A stretch of DNA of 64,000 nucleotides from Lactiplantibacillus pentosus (GTDB lineage: Bacteria; Bacillota; Bacilli; Lactobacillales; Lactobacillaceae), in contig NZ_CP032757.1 of assembly GCF_003641185.1 (NCBI RefSeq), forward strand, positions 3,162,001 to 3,226,000, given 5' to 3'. Position numbers and translations under genes: made by a program. The notes below the pieces were generated by a model, which searched no databases, was not told the DNA's origin, and worked only from the letters and a program-made list of their open reading frames with translations. Of this stretch, positions 63,669 through 64,000 are shown in pieces (position 1 is the stretch's first letter; each line of letters begins with the position of its first letter).

Positions 63669-64000
63669 TTAGTCGCGAACAGCTAATTGGTGAGCAAACT
63701 TAAGGTAATCTGCAACACAATGATCGAGCCATGCCACCACTTTGTCATCCGTAATCTGTCCAGCGGCATTCATCTTGGCTTGAACGGTGCTTAGCAAGAA
63801 TTCATCGCCCGGTAAGACGCGCATGCCAACGCCTGGTGAATCTAGGATTTGGCGTAAATGACTCTGCGCCCGTACGGTTCCTAGGGGGCCCATGGTCGCG
63901 CCTAGAATCATCGCCGGTTTACCGATCAACGGTCGCTCGACACGTGACAACCAGTCAATGGCGTTGCCCAGCACCCCAGGAATACTATGATTGTATTCCG
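63669..64000 (-). CDS. NADPH-dependent FMN reductase, 5' end outside window
   Basis: The open frame continues past the window edge with EYNHSIPGVLGNAIDWLSR, the typical substrate-binding motif of NAD(P)H:FMN/azo/quinone reductases, so the apparent GTG at 63974 is not the start. The visible 110 residues include PAMILGATMGPLGTVRAQSHLRQ and a C-terminal helix. Reduces FMN or quinones/chromate in the family; function here inferred. Confidence 0.88.
   Translation of the reverse strand, partial: EYNHSIPGVLGNAIDWLSRVERPLIGKPAMILGATMGPLGTVRAQSHLRQILDSPGVGMRVLPGDEFLLSTVQAKMNAAGQITDDKVVAWLDHCVADYLKFAHQLAVRD

Overview
The window looks like a chromosomal segment of a lactic acid bacterium, most probably of the Lactiplantibacillus plantarum group (L. 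plantarum, L. pentosus or close relatives). This rests on gene content and order: the rsmG-noc-parA-parB-DUF951-ychF cluster typical of Firmicutes, a CBS-less IMP dehydrogenase, many PTS sugar systems, Lactobacillus-type ABC amino-acid uptake genes, and strong AGGAGG-type ribosome binding sites with intrinsic terminators after most operons. The species is an inference. No tRNA, rRNA, prophage, transposase or CRISPR array was seen.

Layout. 1-3.4 kb: beta-glucoside locus (partial EIIBC, 6-phospho-beta-glucosidase, RpiR regulator, cre site). 3.7-8.3 kb: MarR with a divergent SGNH esterase, a D,D-carboxypeptidase, and a VanRS-like two-component pair. 8.8-15.8 kb: housekeeping and segregation block on the minus strand (guaB, DUF1129, ychF, DUF951, parB, parA, noc, rsmG). 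16-18.8 kb: a large non-coding structured element, nupC, and a mini-remnant of the element. 18.9-24 kb: polyprenyl-linked glycosylation genes (GT2, a GT39-like membrane enzyme, a YfhO-like protein). 24.2-26.2 kb: a small transcript with a 19-codon ORF, an anchored surface protein, and a second copy of the large element. 26.2-32.7 kb: LysR, a PLP aminotransferase, an amino-acid ABC operon, and a second, closely similar solute-binding protein behind a T-box whose specifier reads AUG (Met). 32.9-38 kb: a BcrA-type ABC exporter with an XRE regulator, then a PadR-DUF1700-DUF4097 envelope-stress operon. 38-44.9 kb: GyrI-like/WYL pair, AAA/DUF4143 ATPase, an array of four palindromes with an exact 39-bp period, a TetR-LepA-paralogue operon, and a DUF218 membrane protein. 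45-50.6 kb: FetAB, an RNA uracil methyltransferase lacking the Fe-S cysteines, a quinone oxidoreductase-like SDR and a HAD phosphatase. 50.8-58.3 kb: a complete mannosylglycerate-type locus (ROK kinase, GH38, EIIC, EIIB, EIIA, PRD regulator). 58.7-64 kb: MerR/NmrA pair, a PTS EIIABC, a MagIII-like DNA glycosylase, a small unknown gene and a partial FMN reductase.

The most unusual content is the pair of about 753 and 924 nt elements at 25449-26201 and 16120-17043. They share conserved blocks and paired segments that change together (compensatory changes), and have long closing stems whose sequence differs between the copies. Their G-U wobbles favour the plus strand as the RNA strand. I read them as two copies of a large structured non-coding RNA. 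Membership in a named family such as GOLLD or ROOL could not be decided here. The 39-bp palindrome array and the small transcript at 24.3 kb are the next most interesting items.
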